A DNA stretch of 64,000 nt from Dyadobacter luteus (GCF_003383615.1 NZ_QNUL01000014.1:86676-150675), one strand, 5' to 3'; shown: positions 18,465 through 27,431, counted from the first letter of the stretch. A program made the numbers and translations. Notes: generated by a model from the sequence alone, not told the origin.

Positions 18465-19187
18465 TTATGAGATCTTGTCAAAGGAAGTATCCATCCATTC
18501 TTCAGGAATATCATCCAGAGCCTGCTTCAGCTTATCTGCCCATATCTCGGATACTACTTCCATATCTTTCTTTTCGTAACGATGCTCTACGATCTGAAAG
18601 CTGTCCTTTTTATATAATACAACATCGATAGGAAACTCAACATCATTATTACTAACCCTTGTGGAATCAAATGACAGAAACCCTGCCTTCAGCGCCTGCT
18701 TCATTGTAGAGTCTTCATTTAGTACGCGATTCAAGATGGCCTTTCCCTGGCCCGAATTCCCGATAATAACGTACGGAGAACCTTCATCGAGCTCAACCCA
18801 GTTTCCTTCCGAATACAAAAGGAAGAGTTTGTGCTCCGCATCATCCTTAAGCTGGCCGCCTACAATGGTATTAAGGTTGAACTTAAATCCTGCTTTTTCG
18901 AGTGATTGCCTGTCTTCTTCGGCCACCCGTTTGATCTGCTCGCCAAAGGCATTCACGGCCTTGTAAAGCTTGTTGTATACGACGCCGTCATTTAATAATT
19001 CTTCAAAATAATGTACCGCCTTGTCCCGCACAGAGCGAAGCCCGCTGGTCATAAGGAACAACGAATAATTGTCCTTTTGTGTGATGTACATCTTCTTTTT
19101 AACAGTGGTGTTGGTGCCGGCTGTAATCCTTGTGTCAGCAATTGCTACTAGACCCTCCTTAACTTTTATTCCGAGACAGTAAGTCAT
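18465..19187 (-). CDS. Anbu proteasome-like protease
   Basis: Anbu is a bacterial relative of HslV and the proteasome beta subunit that assembles into an open, lock-washer or helical ring. I start it at 19187 rather than at 19241, because this places Thr directly after the initiator Met (MTYCLGIKVKEGLVAIADTR), as needed for an N-terminal threonine nucleophile once Met is removed. Counting from Thr1, Asp17 is conserved and a lysine run follows at 29-31, where the catalytic lysine is expected. The remaining 240 residues match the family length, with VIIGNSGQGKAILNRVL typical of it. The usual Anbu neighbours (alpha-E domain, ATP-grasp peptide ligase and transglutaminase genes) are absent here. 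Confidence 0.92.
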   Translation of the reverse strand: MTYCLGIKVKEGLVAIADTRITAGTNTTVKKKMYITQKDNYSLFLMTSGLRSVRDKAVHYFEELLNDGVVYNKLYKAVNAFGEQIKRVAEEDRQSLEKAGFKFNLNTIVGGQLKDDAEHKLFLLYSEGNWVELDEGSPYVIIGNSGQGKAILNRVLNEDSTMKQALKAGFLSFDSTRVSNNDVEFPIDVVLYKKDSFQIVEHRYEKKDMEVVSEIWADKLKQALDDIPEEWMDTSFDKIS

Positions 19188-19251
19188 CTTTTCCTGGTTT
19201 GCCAATGTAATTCTGAGTTCAACTGATCTCAGGCTGAGCATTTCAGCGCAT

Positions 19252-19278
19252 CAAAAATACCAAATTGGCTTTGTTCAA
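19252..19278 (-). promoter_or_regulatory. Candidate promoter of the Anbu gene
   Basis: On the minus strand TTG (19278-19276) is followed after 16 bp by TATTTTTG (19259-19252), a full -7 match. The -7 box lies downstream of none of the coding sequence from 19187 but would make the longer frame from 19241 nearly leaderless, which favours the shorter Anbu start. Confidence 0.4.
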
Positions 19279-19373
19279 CAGAAAGTTTTCCTACTTTTAA
19301 TCGGGCTCTCTGTTATTTCACTCCCGAAAACTTCGTTCGTCACATATACAATCACGTCTAAATATTTATAAAA

Positions 19374-19841
19374 ATGACTGAAAATGAAAAACTTATAGAT
19401 CAGTTTTATTCAGCGTTTGCAAAGGGCGATTATAAGACCATGCAATCCTGCTACGCCGATAATGCCACGTTCAGCGATGCAGCTTTTGTTGATTTAAACA
19501 GTGCGGAAGTGAAAGCCATGTGGGAAATGCTTTGTAAAAATGGAAAGGATTTTCAGTTGTCCTATTCCAATGTTAAAGATAAGGAAAATGGCGCCTCTGC
19601 TGATTGGGTGGCTACTTATACCTTTTCTAAAACAGGAAACAAGGTAACCAACCGGATTCACGCAGATTTCAAGATCGTGAATGGAAAAATTATAAGTCAC
19701 AGAGATCACTTTGATTTTTATACCTGGGCTAAACAGGCTTTTGGTACAACCGGCTTATTGATTGGTTGGACAGGTTTTTTTAAAAACAAGGTAAGAACCA
19801 CAGCAAGAGAGAATCTGGCGAAATTTATGAGGACGAACTGA
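19374..19841 (+). CDS. NTF2-like/SnoaL-like nuclear transport factor 2 family protein
   Basis: This 155-residue protein has the cone-shaped NTF2-like fold typical of SnoaL proteins. Signs are the N-terminal helix ENEKLIDQFYSAFAKGDYKTM, the segment MQSCYADNATFSDAAF and the C-terminal strand pattern HADFKIVNGKIISHRDHFDFYTWAKQA. The family includes isomerases, hydrolases and non-enzymatic binding proteins, so no reaction can be named. Its TGA overlaps the ATG of the next gene (TGATG), suggesting coupled translation with the DinB-like protein. Confidence 0.85.
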   Translation: MTENEKLIDQFYSAFAKGDYKTMQSCYADNATFSDAAFVDLNSAEVKAMWEMLCKNGKDFQLSYSNVKDKENGASADWVATYTFSKTGNKVTNRIHADFKIVNGKIISHRDHFDFYTWAKQAFGTTGLLIGWTGFFKNKVRTTARENLAKFMRTN

Positions 19842-20662
19842 TGATAGAAACAAGACATTTGTTTCCGATTCTTGATGAGAAGCTGATTGAGCTGCTAAGG
19901 TCATTGACTGAAGAAGACTGGAATAAACCGACCGTTGCAAAACTATGGACGGTGAGAGATGTTGCGTCACATTTACTGGACGGAAATATGAGGATGATCT
20001 CCCTGTTTCGGGACGGTCATGGGGTTGTTCCGGATAGACCTATCCATTCGTATCAGGATCTGGTAGCGTTTCTGAACGAACTGAATGCAGATTGGGTACG
20101 TGCGACCAAAAGGCTGAGCCCCTCACTTCTGACTGACTTATTGGAGACAACCGGCAGGGAATACAGTAGATTAATTCAACAACATAATCCCGATGAAAAT
20201 GCTGTATTCCCGGTGGCATGGGCAGGCGAGGATGTTTCCAAAAATTGGTTTCATGTGGCACGTGAGTATACCGAGAAATGGCATCATCAGCAACAGATTC
20301 GCCTTGGAACCGGTAAACCCGGAATTATGACGAAAGATTTTTATATGCCTTTTATTCATACGCTGTTGCTTGGTTTACCGCACGTTTATCGCGATGTAAC
20401 CGCACCGCCGGGTACTGCCTTAAAAATTACCATATCGGGAGAAGCGGGAGGTGTCTGGTTTTTGGTGCGTGAGGAAAGTGCGTGGAGTTTACAAGCGTCA
20501 TATTCCTCACTTGTAACAGCTACAATCGCCATTCCTGCTGAAATTGCCTGGCAATTGTTTACCAAAGCCGTGCGTCCCGAAGAGCTTGAATCTATCATAA
20601 TTCTGGATGGAGACAGGCGAATGGCTGTTCAGGCGCTCACGCTTATTGCTGTGATGGCATGA
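19841..20662 (+). CDS. DinB-like/maleylpyruvate isomerase N-terminal domain protein
   Basis: This 273-residue protein belongs to the DinB/mycothiol-dependent maleylpyruvate isomerase-like superfamily of four-helix-bundle metal-binding proteins. The N-terminal helix and loop EEDWNKPTVAKLWTVRDVASHLLDGNMRM contains the first conserved His, and WFHVAREYTEKWHHQQQIR provides the later histidines of the likely metal triad. The C-terminal third (from about residue 190) is a small alpha/beta domain similar to the SCP2-like tail of some members. Bacteroidota generally lack mycothiol, so an isomerase role with that cofactor is unlikely. It overlaps the preceding gene by 1 bp. Confidence 0.82.
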   Translation: MIETRHLFPILDEKLIELLRSLTEEDWNKPTVAKLWTVRDVASHLLDGNMRMISLFRDGHGVVPDRPIHSYQDLVAFLNELNADWVRATKRLSPSLLTDLLETTGREYSRLIQQHNPDENAVFPVAWAGEDVSKNWFHVAREYTEKWHHQQQIRLGTGKPGIMTKDFYMPFIHTLLLGLPHVYRDVTAPPGTALKITISGEAGGVWFLVREESAWSLQASYSSLVTATIAIPAEIAWQLFTKAVRPEELESIIILDGDRRMAVQALTLIAVMA

Positions 20663-20742
20663 TCGGTAATTTCTTTTCATAAATCAATCCAAACAAATAA
20701 TTATTCAGTATATCTCTTTGTGAACAATCCGGTACACAGAAT

Positions 20743-21462
20743 ATGCTAAAGCTGATAAATGTAATAATCGGAATATTTTTCCTGCTTGCCGCCTGTGCTA
20801 CTGGCTCTGAACAGCTGGCAATCGCTCCGGGAAATGAAGTGGATACTTCATCCGGTCAGAATGGAAGTGTCCGATTTTTAGCATTGGGTGACTCCTATAC
20901 AATCGGCCAAAGTGTTCGTGAAAGTGAACGTTGGCCGGTTCTGATGGTCGATGACCTGAGACGTGCAGGAAAAAATGTTGCCTCTGCAGAGATTATCGCC
21001 CGCACAGGATGGACCACGCGTGATCTGATCAACAGACTTGAAGGTAATCCGCCCAGTCAAAAGTATGATATTGTATCGCTGCTGATTGGCGTAAACAACC
21101 AATACCAGAGAAGAAGTATCGAAGAATATGAAACTGACTTTAAGAATCTGCTGGATAAAGCAGCCTCGTATGCGCATGGTGGCAAAAGTAAAGTTTTCGT
21201 TCTTTCCATTCCCGACTGGGGAGTGACTTCCTATGCCTCCGGAGCCGACAGAAATAAGATTGCAGCAGAAATTGATCAGTTCAATAAGATAGCCAAAGAT
21301 GAATGTAGCAAACTGGGAATTTCCTTTATTGATATAACCCCTATTTCCCGTACCGTAGTAAACGACAACAGCCTTCTGGCCACAGACGGGCTTCACTATT
21401 CAGGTAAAATGCATCAGCTTTGGGTTAATGCGAGCTTATCTGTAGTTAAAACAAAACTATAG
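20743..21462 (+). CDS. SGNH/GDSL-type esterase lipoprotein
   Basis: This 239-residue hydrolase is likely a lipoprotein: the leader MLKLINVIIGIFFLLAAC ends in a good lipobox LAAC at Cys18. The catalytic blocks of the SGNH family are FLALGDSYTIGQSV (Ser block I), an N in LLIGVNNQYQRRS (block III) and DGLHYSG (Asp and His, block V). Such enzymes hydrolyse acyl or acetyl esters of lipids, sugars or peptidoglycan; the substrate is not evident. The gene stands alone and ends with a terminator. Confidence 0.9.
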   Translation: MLKLINVIIGIFFLLAACATGSEQLAIAPGNEVDTSSGQNGSVRFLALGDSYTIGQSVRESERWPVLMVDDLRRAGKNVASAEIIARTGWTTRDLINRLEGNPPSQKYDIVSLLIGVNNQYQRRSIEEYETDFKNLLDKAASYAHGGKSKVFVLSIPDWGVTSYASGADRNKIAAEIDQFNKIAKDECSKLGISFIDITPISRTVVNDNSLLATDGLHYSGKMHQLWVNASLSVVKTKL

Positions 21463-21464
21463 AA

Positions 21465-21494
21465 AAAGCCTCACTACATTGGTAATGAGGCTTT
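21465..21494 (+). terminator. Terminator after SGNH lipoprotein gene
   Basis: Stem AAAGCCTCA / TGAGGCTTT (9 bp) with a 12-nt loop begins 3 bp after the stop codon. The trailing T run is short, being partly inside the stem. Confidence 0.7.
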
Positions 21495-21710
21495 ATGCAC
21501 TATTATTCCAAAATTCTGTAATCTTTTAGCTTCCTTAAGCGCCTTTAATATTTGTCACTTCACTTCGAAAAGCGGGTGCTTATTTACTGATGTGTGCATA
21601 CCGTAACTGTTATCTTAAACCTCTGCTACCATACAAGTGGGTAGCTCAACAACTGATTTGATGGGTCAAAATTAACTGATACGGAGCGCCGAGTCCAATT
21701 AAAATTGGTT

Positions 21711-21739
21711 ATAATTAATAACTAAAAGTTATTAATTAT
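21711..21739. repeat. Perfect 13-bp AT-rich inverted repeat
   Basis: ATAATTAATAACT and its exact complement are separated by only 3 nt (AAA). It lies 35 bp beyond the stop codon of the minus-strand lipid kinase gene. It could be a weak AT-rich terminator for that gene or a protein-binding palindrome. Confidence 0.6.
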
Positions 21740-21773
21740 GATCATTACTGATAATTATCTGTAAGTTTTGGTA

Positions 21774-22685
21774 TCAGGATTCTGAATTAGGAACCATAAA
21801 TTCAAGCAAGCCAGGCAGCACTTCAATGTTAATTGTCACAGGCTTGTCGCTCTTGACACGCTCATCGTCAACGTGAATATCTTTGCCATCTTCCCACTCA
21901 ATCCGGATATTTTTAGCTTTCAAAGTGGTAAATGAAAATTCATCTTCGCCGCCACCGTTAATTTGGCTAAGGAGAAATTGTTCAAACTTTTGCTGATGCT
22001 CGGCAGGTATCAGTACTATCTCAAATTCCCCGTCACCAGGATCCCCATTCGCCAACTGAAGATTCGGACCAATAGAGCGTGTGTTTATCACCTCTATCAT
22101 AATATACTTACCGGAATGCTCACTTCCATCTGCTATGATCCTGCATTGTCTCGGCTTGTAGTTTAGTACAACGTCATATAATACCGCCTGAGCTGCTTTC
22201 AGCTTTTCATCCACATCCTTGCCCAACTCGTCTTCCATCTTTTCCATTACTTTAATAAGCCTGGGAAAAATACCGCATCCGAAAGCTTCCAGGAAAAACA
22301 TGTCCTTTTCCAAACCGGAAACTTTTCCAACGTCAAAACTTTTCCTGTTATTCTGTTGCCAGCTTTTGATGATTTCCTCTGCCTTACCTGTTATACCCAG
22401 CGTGCCCGCAATATTGTTGGCAGTTCCGTGAGGTAGCAAAGCAATAGGAAATTGCTTATCAATGAGTCTGCGCTTCACAAGTGCCTTGGCTGCACGTCTA
22501 ACGGTTCCATCCCCTCCTGCTACGATCAAAAAGTCACTTTTGTTTGAAAAATCGTCCCATCCCTCCTGCTTCACAGACTCGTACGTGCATTCAAAACCTT
22601 GTTTCTTAATCAATTCCATCAACTCGCTTTTCGAAAAATCTTTCTCGCCTGCAGTTGGATTGTGTAAAAGGGTCGCTTTTTTCAT
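21774..22685 (-). CDS. YegS/BmrU-type lipid (diacylglycerol) kinase
   Basis: This soluble kinase phosphorylates a lipid, possibly diacylglycerol, using ATP. The nucleotide-binding glycine loop is LIVAGGDGTVRRAAKALV and the second conserved block is IALLPHGTANNIAGTLGI (PxGTxN). The C-terminal domain includes GDGEFEIVLIP and DGKDIHVDDERVKSDKPVTINIEV, the usual beta-sandwich end with its conserved D/G. The start at 22685 (MKKATLLHNPTAGE) is chosen over the Met two codons upstream, because the strand 1 sequence begins there. It is divergent from surE across 88 bp. Confidence 0.92.
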   Translation of the reverse strand: MKKATLLHNPTAGEKDFSKSELMELIKKQGFECTYESVKQEGWDDFSNKSDFLIVAGGDGTVRRAAKALVKRRLIDKQFPIALLPHGTANNIAGTLGITGKAEEIIKSWQQNNRKSFDVGKVSGLEKDMFFLEAFGCGIFPRLIKVMEKMEDELGKDVDEKLKAAQAVLYDVVLNYKPRQCRIIADGSEHSGKYIMIEVINTRSIGPNLQLANGDPGDGEFEIVLIPAEHQQKFEQFLLSQINGGGEDEFSFTTLKAKNIRIEWEDGKDIHVDDERVKSDKPVTINIEVLPGLLEFMVPNSES

Positions 22686-22773
22686 AATCATGTTAAGTGT
22701 ATAACCAACGATTTTATAAAAAATATACCAGGCACAATTTTGTTACGGTTGGCTTCAAACAATTCAAACGCTT

Positions 22774-23511
22774 ATGAAAATTCTGGTAACGAATGACGAC
22801 GGAATATATAGCCCAGGCATTGCAGCTCTGGCTAAAATAGCATCCAGATTCGGAGAAGTAAAAATAGTAGCTCCCGATGTTGAACAGTCTTCCATGGGGC
22901 ATGCTATCACTGCTTCCAGACCATTGTCTTATAAAAAATCGCCCGTTCATTTCGATGGTATAGATGCTTACCGCGTAAACGGTACGCCTGCCGATTGCGT
23001 TGCGCTGGGACAGCATCTTTGGGATAAACCGGATGTAGTGCTTTCAGGAATTAACATGGGGCCGAATCTGGGGAATGCGATGTGGCATTCGGGTACACTC
23101 GCAGCGGCCAAACAGGCAGTTTTATTTGGTTTGAAGGGAATTGCGTTGAGTACTCCGGCTGGTGATATTGAACCTGATTTCGAAAAACTTGATCCTTTTG
23201 TTGAAAAAGCCCTGTCGCTGCTGTTCGAGAATACACACCTCAATCTGGTTAATGTGAATTTTCCGGTAAATCCAAAAGGAGTGCGCTGGACCAGGCAGTC
23301 GGTGCGGTTATACGACAACCGGATTGAGCCGGGACTTGATCCTATGGGCCGTAAGCATTACTGGTTCACCGTCTACCCGCTGGAGCCCGCAGATGAAGGC
23401 ACAGACAGATGGGCAGTTGAGAACGACTTCGTATCCATTACACCACTCCGGCTTGATCTCACCAATGAGGCAGAGCTATTGAAGGCACAGTTGGCTTATC
23501 CGATTGTATAG
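22774..23511 (+). CDS. surE: 5'/3'-nucleotidase SurE
   Basis: SurE hydrolyses nucleoside monophosphates and is linked to stationary-phase survival. The metal-binding Asp pair is in the N-terminal ILVTNDDGIYSPGI, followed by VVAPDVEQSSMGHAIT, the Ser/Asn ligands and the signature SGINMGPNLGNAMWHSGTLAAAKQA. At 245 residues the length is normal. Its usual neighbours in proteobacteria (pcm, rpoS) are missing, as expected in Bacteroidota. A strong terminator follows. Confidence 0.95.
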   Translation: MKILVTNDDGIYSPGIAALAKIASRFGEVKIVAPDVEQSSMGHAITASRPLSYKKSPVHFDGIDAYRVNGTPADCVALGQHLWDKPDVVLSGINMGPNLGNAMWHSGTLAAAKQAVLFGLKGIALSTPAGDIEPDFEKLDPFVEKALSLLFENTHLNLVNVNFPVNPKGVRWTRQSVRLYDNRIEPGLDPMGRKHYWFTVYPLEPADEGTDRWAVENDFVSITPLRLDLTNEAELLKAQLAYPIV

Positions 23512-23532
23512 AAATAAAAAAATAATATATAT

Positions 23533-23577
23533 AAATCCGCCATGCTCTCAGTCAGTTGAGCATGGCGGATTTCTTTT
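23533..23577 (+). terminator. Terminator after surE
   Basis: A perfect 15-bp stem AAATCCGCCATGCTC / GAGCATGGCGGATTT with a 10-nt loop is followed by CTTTTT, 21 bp after the stop codon. Confidence 0.93.
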
Positions 23578-23691
23578 TGGCTGATTTGCCGGATATCATT
23601 AAGGGGTAGAACCATTAAATTGCAGTCTTATTGCCAAAGATCATATTAACATCCTATTCCTTTACGTGAAGTAGTATACTTCGTTTTCATT

Positions 23692-24990
23692 ATGAAAGAA
23701 AATAATACCGGCAATTATCGTTGGGTGGTGTGCGGTCTGCTCTTCTTCGCAACCACTATTAATTACGTCGACAGACAAATCCTCGGTTATCTGAAACCTA
23801 CTCTTGAAGTGGAGTTCAACTGGACAGAAACAGACTATGCCAATATCGTAATGGTATTTGCTGCATGTTATGCTTTCGGTTATGTGATCTTCGGAAACTT
23901 TATTGACCGTATCGGTTCAAAATTAGGTTATACCATATCCATTGTCATCTGGAGCATTGCCGCCATAGCCCACGCATTTGTAAAAAGCACATTCGGCTTT
24001 GGTGCTGTGAGAGCGATACTTGGTCTTGGTGAGGCGGGTAACTTTCCGGCAGCAGTAAAAGCTACGGCAGAATGGTTCCCTAAAAAAGAGCGCGCATTGG
24101 CAACAGGTATATTCAATTCCGGTACAAGTATAGGAGCCGTAGCTGCACCTATTTTGGTACCCTGGTTATTGGGTACTTACGGATGGCAGGAAGCGTTTAT
24201 AATTACTGGTGCACTCGGTTTTATCTGGCTCGTATTCTGGATTCTTTTTTATGAAATACCTTCCAGAAGCAAGAGAGTATCTGCAGAGGAGTATGCATAT
24301 ATCCACAGTGACAATGAAGCTGTGACAGAGGGAGTTCAAAAGCCGATTAAATGGGCTGAGCTTTTAGGACTGAAACAAACATGGGTATTTATCATTGGTA
24401 AATTACTTACAGACCCTATCTGGTGGTTCTTCCTTTTCTGGTTGCCTGCCTACTTTGCTACCACTTTCTCACTCGATCTGAAAAAGCCAAGTATACACCT
24501 TGTTATCGTTTATACCGCAACGACTTTTGGCAGTATTGGTGGCGGATGGTTATCATCTTATCTGATCAAAAAAGGTTGGGCTCCATTGAAAGCCAGAAAA
24601 ACCACTTTATTGATCGTAGCATTTGTTGTATTACCGATCGTACTTGCCAAGTTTGCTACCAACGTGTGGGTGGCAGTTGGGATTATAAGTATTGCCGCTG
24701 CTGCTCACCAGGCATGGAGCTCTAATATCTTTACAATAGTTTCTGACATGTTCCCTAAAAGGGCGGTCAGTTCTGTAGTAGGAATCGGGGGGATGGCGGG
24801 ATCACTTGGTTCTACTTTCTTCCCGCTTCTTGTAGGGGCGCTTTTAGATTATTATAAAGGTCTTGGCAATATTGGCGCAGGTTATAACATTCTTTTCGTT
24901 ATATGCGGACTAGCCTATATTCTTGCATGGCTTATTATTAATTATCTGACCAACAGCATGAAACCGATAGAGGAATCGCTCGGAGAATAA
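23692..24990 (+). CDS. MFS transporter, ExuT/ACS-like (hexuronate-type)
   Basis: This 432-residue inner-membrane carrier of the major facilitator superfamily resembles the anion:cation symporter branch (ExuT-like). The family motif after TM1 is TTINYVDRQILGYLKP, and RAILGLGEAGNFPAAVKATAEWFPKKERALATGIFNSG is the strongly conserved TM4-TM5 region of hexuronate and sugar-acid symporters. Twelve hydrophobic segments can be traced. A hexuronate or sugar-acid substrate is inferred from family similarity. The next gene, for a periplasmic cytochrome c dehydrogenase-like protein, starts 65 bp later on the same strand. Confidence 0.9.
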   Translation: MKENNTGNYRWVVCGLLFFATTINYVDRQILGYLKPTLEVEFNWTETDYANIVMVFAACYAFGYVIFGNFIDRIGSKLGYTISIVIWSIAAIAHAFVKSTFGFGAVRAILGLGEAGNFPAAVKATAEWFPKKERALATGIFNSGTSIGAVAAPILVPWLLGTYGWQEAFIITGALGFIWLVFWILFYEIPSRSKRVSAEEYAYIHSDNEAVTEGVQKPIKWAELLGLKQTWVFIIGKLLTDPIWWFFLFWLPAYFATTFSLDLKKPSIHLVIVYTATTFGSIGGGWLSSYLIKKGWAPLKARKTTLLIVAFVVLPIVLAKFATNVWVAVGIISIAAAAHQAWSSNIFTIVSDMFPKRAVSSVVGIGGMAGSLGSTFFPLLVGALLDYYKGLGNIGAGYNILFVICGLAYILAWLIINYLTNSMKPIEESLGE

Positions 24991-25055
24991 AATTTAAACT
25001 CATTCACCATGAGGGTCTGTAACATCAGATCGCTAACAGAAGCATAATTAACCAG

Positions 25056-27368
25056 ATGAAAAAGTACCAATATCCCTTTCTGATTGTCGGATTTTCGACA
25101 TTACTCATCTACTGCACTGCCAATAAGCAATCTGGTAGCGGGCAAAATACCAGTGTTGTCAAAACAGAAGAAGTTAAACCTATCGACTTTAGTAAATCAC
25201 CTTTTGTAGCTCCTGAAGCAACCATTAGTAAAATGGTTGTTGAAGATGGTTTCGAGGTGAAGCTGGTAGCTGCCGAACCTTTGGTAAGTGCGCCTGTTGC
25301 TATGCTTTTTGATGATAAAGCCAGAATGTGGGTCGTGGAGATGATTGGCTATATGCCGGATACCATCGGAACGGGCGAAGATATTCCCAATGGAAAAATT
25401 GTAATTCTTGAAGACAAAAACAAGGATGGTGTTTACGATGACCGCAAGGTTTTCCTTGACTCATTGGTTCTTCCAAGAGCCATTTGCCTGATTGACAACG
25501 GTATTCTTGTAGCGGAGCCAACCAATTTGTGGTTCTACGAAATACAGGGCGATAAGCCTGTCAAAAAAACATTGGTTGATGATCAGTATGCTGTGGGTGG
25601 AAATGTAGAACACCAACCTAACGGTTTGCTTCGTGCCATGGACAACTGGATCTACAATGCAAAGTCTGACAAAAGATACCGCAAGATCAAGGACAAATGG
25701 GTTGTAGAACACACGCACTTCAGAGGCCAGTGGGGAATTACGCAGGATAATTACGGACGGGTTTATTACAACAATAATTCGCAGAATTTACTGGGTGACT
25801 ATTTTTCACCTGGTTTTGGGGCATCGAACAAAAATCAGAGAGGCGTTGCCGGATATAATGAAAAGTCTGTGGCCAATAACAAGGTATATCCTATTCGCCC
25901 GACGCCAGGTGTGAACCGTGGGTATATGAAAAATGTACTCGACGACAGTCTGAGATTGAATGAGTTTACAGCCGCAGCAGCGCCGGTCATTTACAGAGGT
26001 GATTTATTTGGAAAAGAGTATGAGTGGAACGCCTTTGTTCCGGAGCCATCGGCCAATTTGATTAAGCGTAACATTCTGAAAGAAAGTGGTTATGTAACCA
26101 AAGGCGAGCAAGCTTATAAGGGAAAGGAATTTCTGGCAAGCACGGATGAACGTTTCCGTCCTGTTACTTTAACAAATGCTCCTGACGGATCCATGTATAT
26201 TCTGGATATGTACAGGGGAATCATTCAGCATAAAACGTATCTGACTCCGTATCTGAAAGACCAGATCGGCAAACGGGAACTAACCCAGCCTCTGGCAAGC
26301 GGAAGAATTTACAAGGTGGTGCCCAAAAACAAGAAGACCGAGAATGTGATCTTGCAGAATAATCCTGAACAACTGGTTAAACTGTTGGGCCACGCCAACG
26401 GATGGGTACGCGACAAAGCACAGCAAAAATTGATTGACACGAAGTCGACACAAGCCATACCACTGTTGCGCTCTGCGATTGAGCAAAAAGAAAATCCATT
26501 GTTTGCACTTCATGCGCTATGGACTTTAGAAGGATTAGAGGCTTTAAAAACGGAAGAGGTATTGGCCTTTATCAATAATGCGGCCTGGGTGTATAAAATG
26601 CAGGGGTTAACAGCTGTTCCAGCAGTGATCTCCAAAGATAATTATGCGAGGTTTTCCAATGCACTTGATCTGTTAATTGCATCGGGTGATACCTTGGCGG
26701 CGCCATATGTCGCGTTCCTTGCTCCGTCCATCAAGCCATTCGACAGCGCTGCTTCAACAAATCTTTTAAAAAAATTAGCATTAGCTTACCCTGACAACAG
26801 ATATGTAGCGGATGCTATTGTGAGCAATCTTCAGGATGAAGAAGAGCCATTCCTAACGAGTCTGACGAGCTCATTCAAAACCAAAGATCCGATGGTGGCA
26901 AAGCAACTCCAAAAAGCGATTGCGAATGCCAAGAGTGCCGCGGCTAACCGCAATCCGGAGATTTTGAAAAAACAATTTCCTAAAGGTGAAGCACTTTTCA
27001 CTTCCATTTGCCAGACTTGCCATGGTATAGACGGTAATGGAGTAAAATCACTTGGTCCTCCTTTAAATCAATCAGAATGGGTAACAGGAAGTCGTGAAAA
27101 ATTAATTTCAATTGTTTTGTTTGGCCTAACCGGCCCTGTTAAAGTGAACGGTCATGTGTACCAGGCGCCAGAGATTAGTGGGGATATGCCGGGAATCGGA
27201 TATGATCCCGATATGCAAAGTGAAGATATCGCTCAGTTGTTGAGTTACATCCGCAAATCATGGAGAAATAACTCAGATCAGGTTTCGACAGATGAGGTTG
27301 CCAGGGTGAGAAAAAAACTAACAGGACGTCAGAAGGCATTTACTGAAGCAGAATTGAACGGGATTTGA
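25056..27368 (+). CDS. Secreted sorbosone-dehydrogenase-like protein with C-terminal cytochrome c
   Basis: This 770-residue exported protein has three parts. Residues 60-420 form a beta-propeller of the glucose/sorbosone dehydrogenase type seen in the large PVC-like family (FEVKLVAAEPLVSAPVAMLFD, DNGILVAEPTNLWFYE, DMYRGIIQHKTYLTPYL). Residues 430-640 look like HEAT-type helical repeats. The C-terminal cytochrome c domain carries the heme site CQTCH (652-656) and a distal Met in GDMPGIGYDPDM. The N-terminus is a signal sequence ending at Cys20 in LIYC, a weak lipobox. It probably oxidises a carbohydrate or alcohol and passes electrons to heme; the substrate is unknown. It follows the MFS gene and could process what that carrier imports. 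Confidence 0.85.
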   Translation: MKKYQYPFLIVGFSTLLIYCTANKQSGSGQNTSVVKTEEVKPIDFSKSPFVAPEATISKMVVEDGFEVKLVAAEPLVSAPVAMLFDDKARMWVVEMIGYMPDTIGTGEDIPNGKIVILEDKNKDGVYDDRKVFLDSLVLPRAICLIDNGILVAEPTNLWFYEIQGDKPVKKTLVDDQYAVGGNVEHQPNGLLRAMDNWIYNAKSDKRYRKIKDKWVVEHTHFRGQWGITQDNYGRVYYNNNSQNLLGDYFSPGFGASNKNQRGVAGYNEKSVANNKVYPIRPTPGVNRGYMKNVLDDSLRLNEFTAAAAPVIYRGDLFGKEYEWNAFVPEPSANLIKRNILKESGYVTKGEQAYKGKEFLASTDERFRPVTLTNAPDGSMYILDMYRGIIQHKTYLTPYLKDQIGKRELTQPLASGRIYKVVPKNKKTENVILQNNPEQLVKLLGHANGWVRDKAQQKLIDTKSTQAIPLLRSAIEQKENPLFALHALWTLEGLEALKTEEVLAFINNAAWVYKMQGLTAVPAVISKDNYARFSNALDLLIASGDTLAAPYVAFLAPSIKPFDSAASTNLLKKLALAYPDNRYVADAIVSNLQDEEEPFLTSLTSSFKTKDPMVAKQLQKAIANAKSAAANRNPEILKKQFPKGEALFTSICQTCHGIDGNGVKSLGPPLNQSEWVTGSREKLISIVLFGLTGPVKVNGHVYQAPEISGDMPGIGYDPDMQSEDIAQLLSYIRKSWRNNSDQVSTDEVARVRKKLTGRQKAFTEAELNGI

Positions 27369-27393
27369 GTAAATTTAGCTTACTGACATTTGA

Positions 27394-27431
27394 AAATCGC
27401 AGTGAGTCTTATCTCGCTGCGATTTATTTTT
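27394..27431 (+). terminator. Terminator after the cytochrome c dehydrogenase gene
   Basis: A 13-bp stem (one G-U pair) runs AAATCGCAGTGAG / CTCGCTGCGATTT with a 6-nt loop, then ATTTTT. It lies between the dehydrogenase and the tetR promoter. Confidence 0.88.

Larger units (their letters stand above)
21463..21773. other. Intergenic region with terminator and AT-rich inverted repeats
   Basis: This 311-bp gap lies between two converging genes. After the terminator at 21465-21494 I see no open reading frame worth calling. Two inverted repeats lie near the right end: CCAATT-AA-AATTGG at 21695-21708 and a 13-bp perfect repeat at 21711-21739 (listed separately). The rest shows nothing recognisable. 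Confidence 0.5.

Noticed and set aside
21637..21650. GTGGGTAGCTCAAC resembles a tRNA D-arm
   Set aside because: There is no acceptor stem, anticodon stem or T-loop sequence around it.
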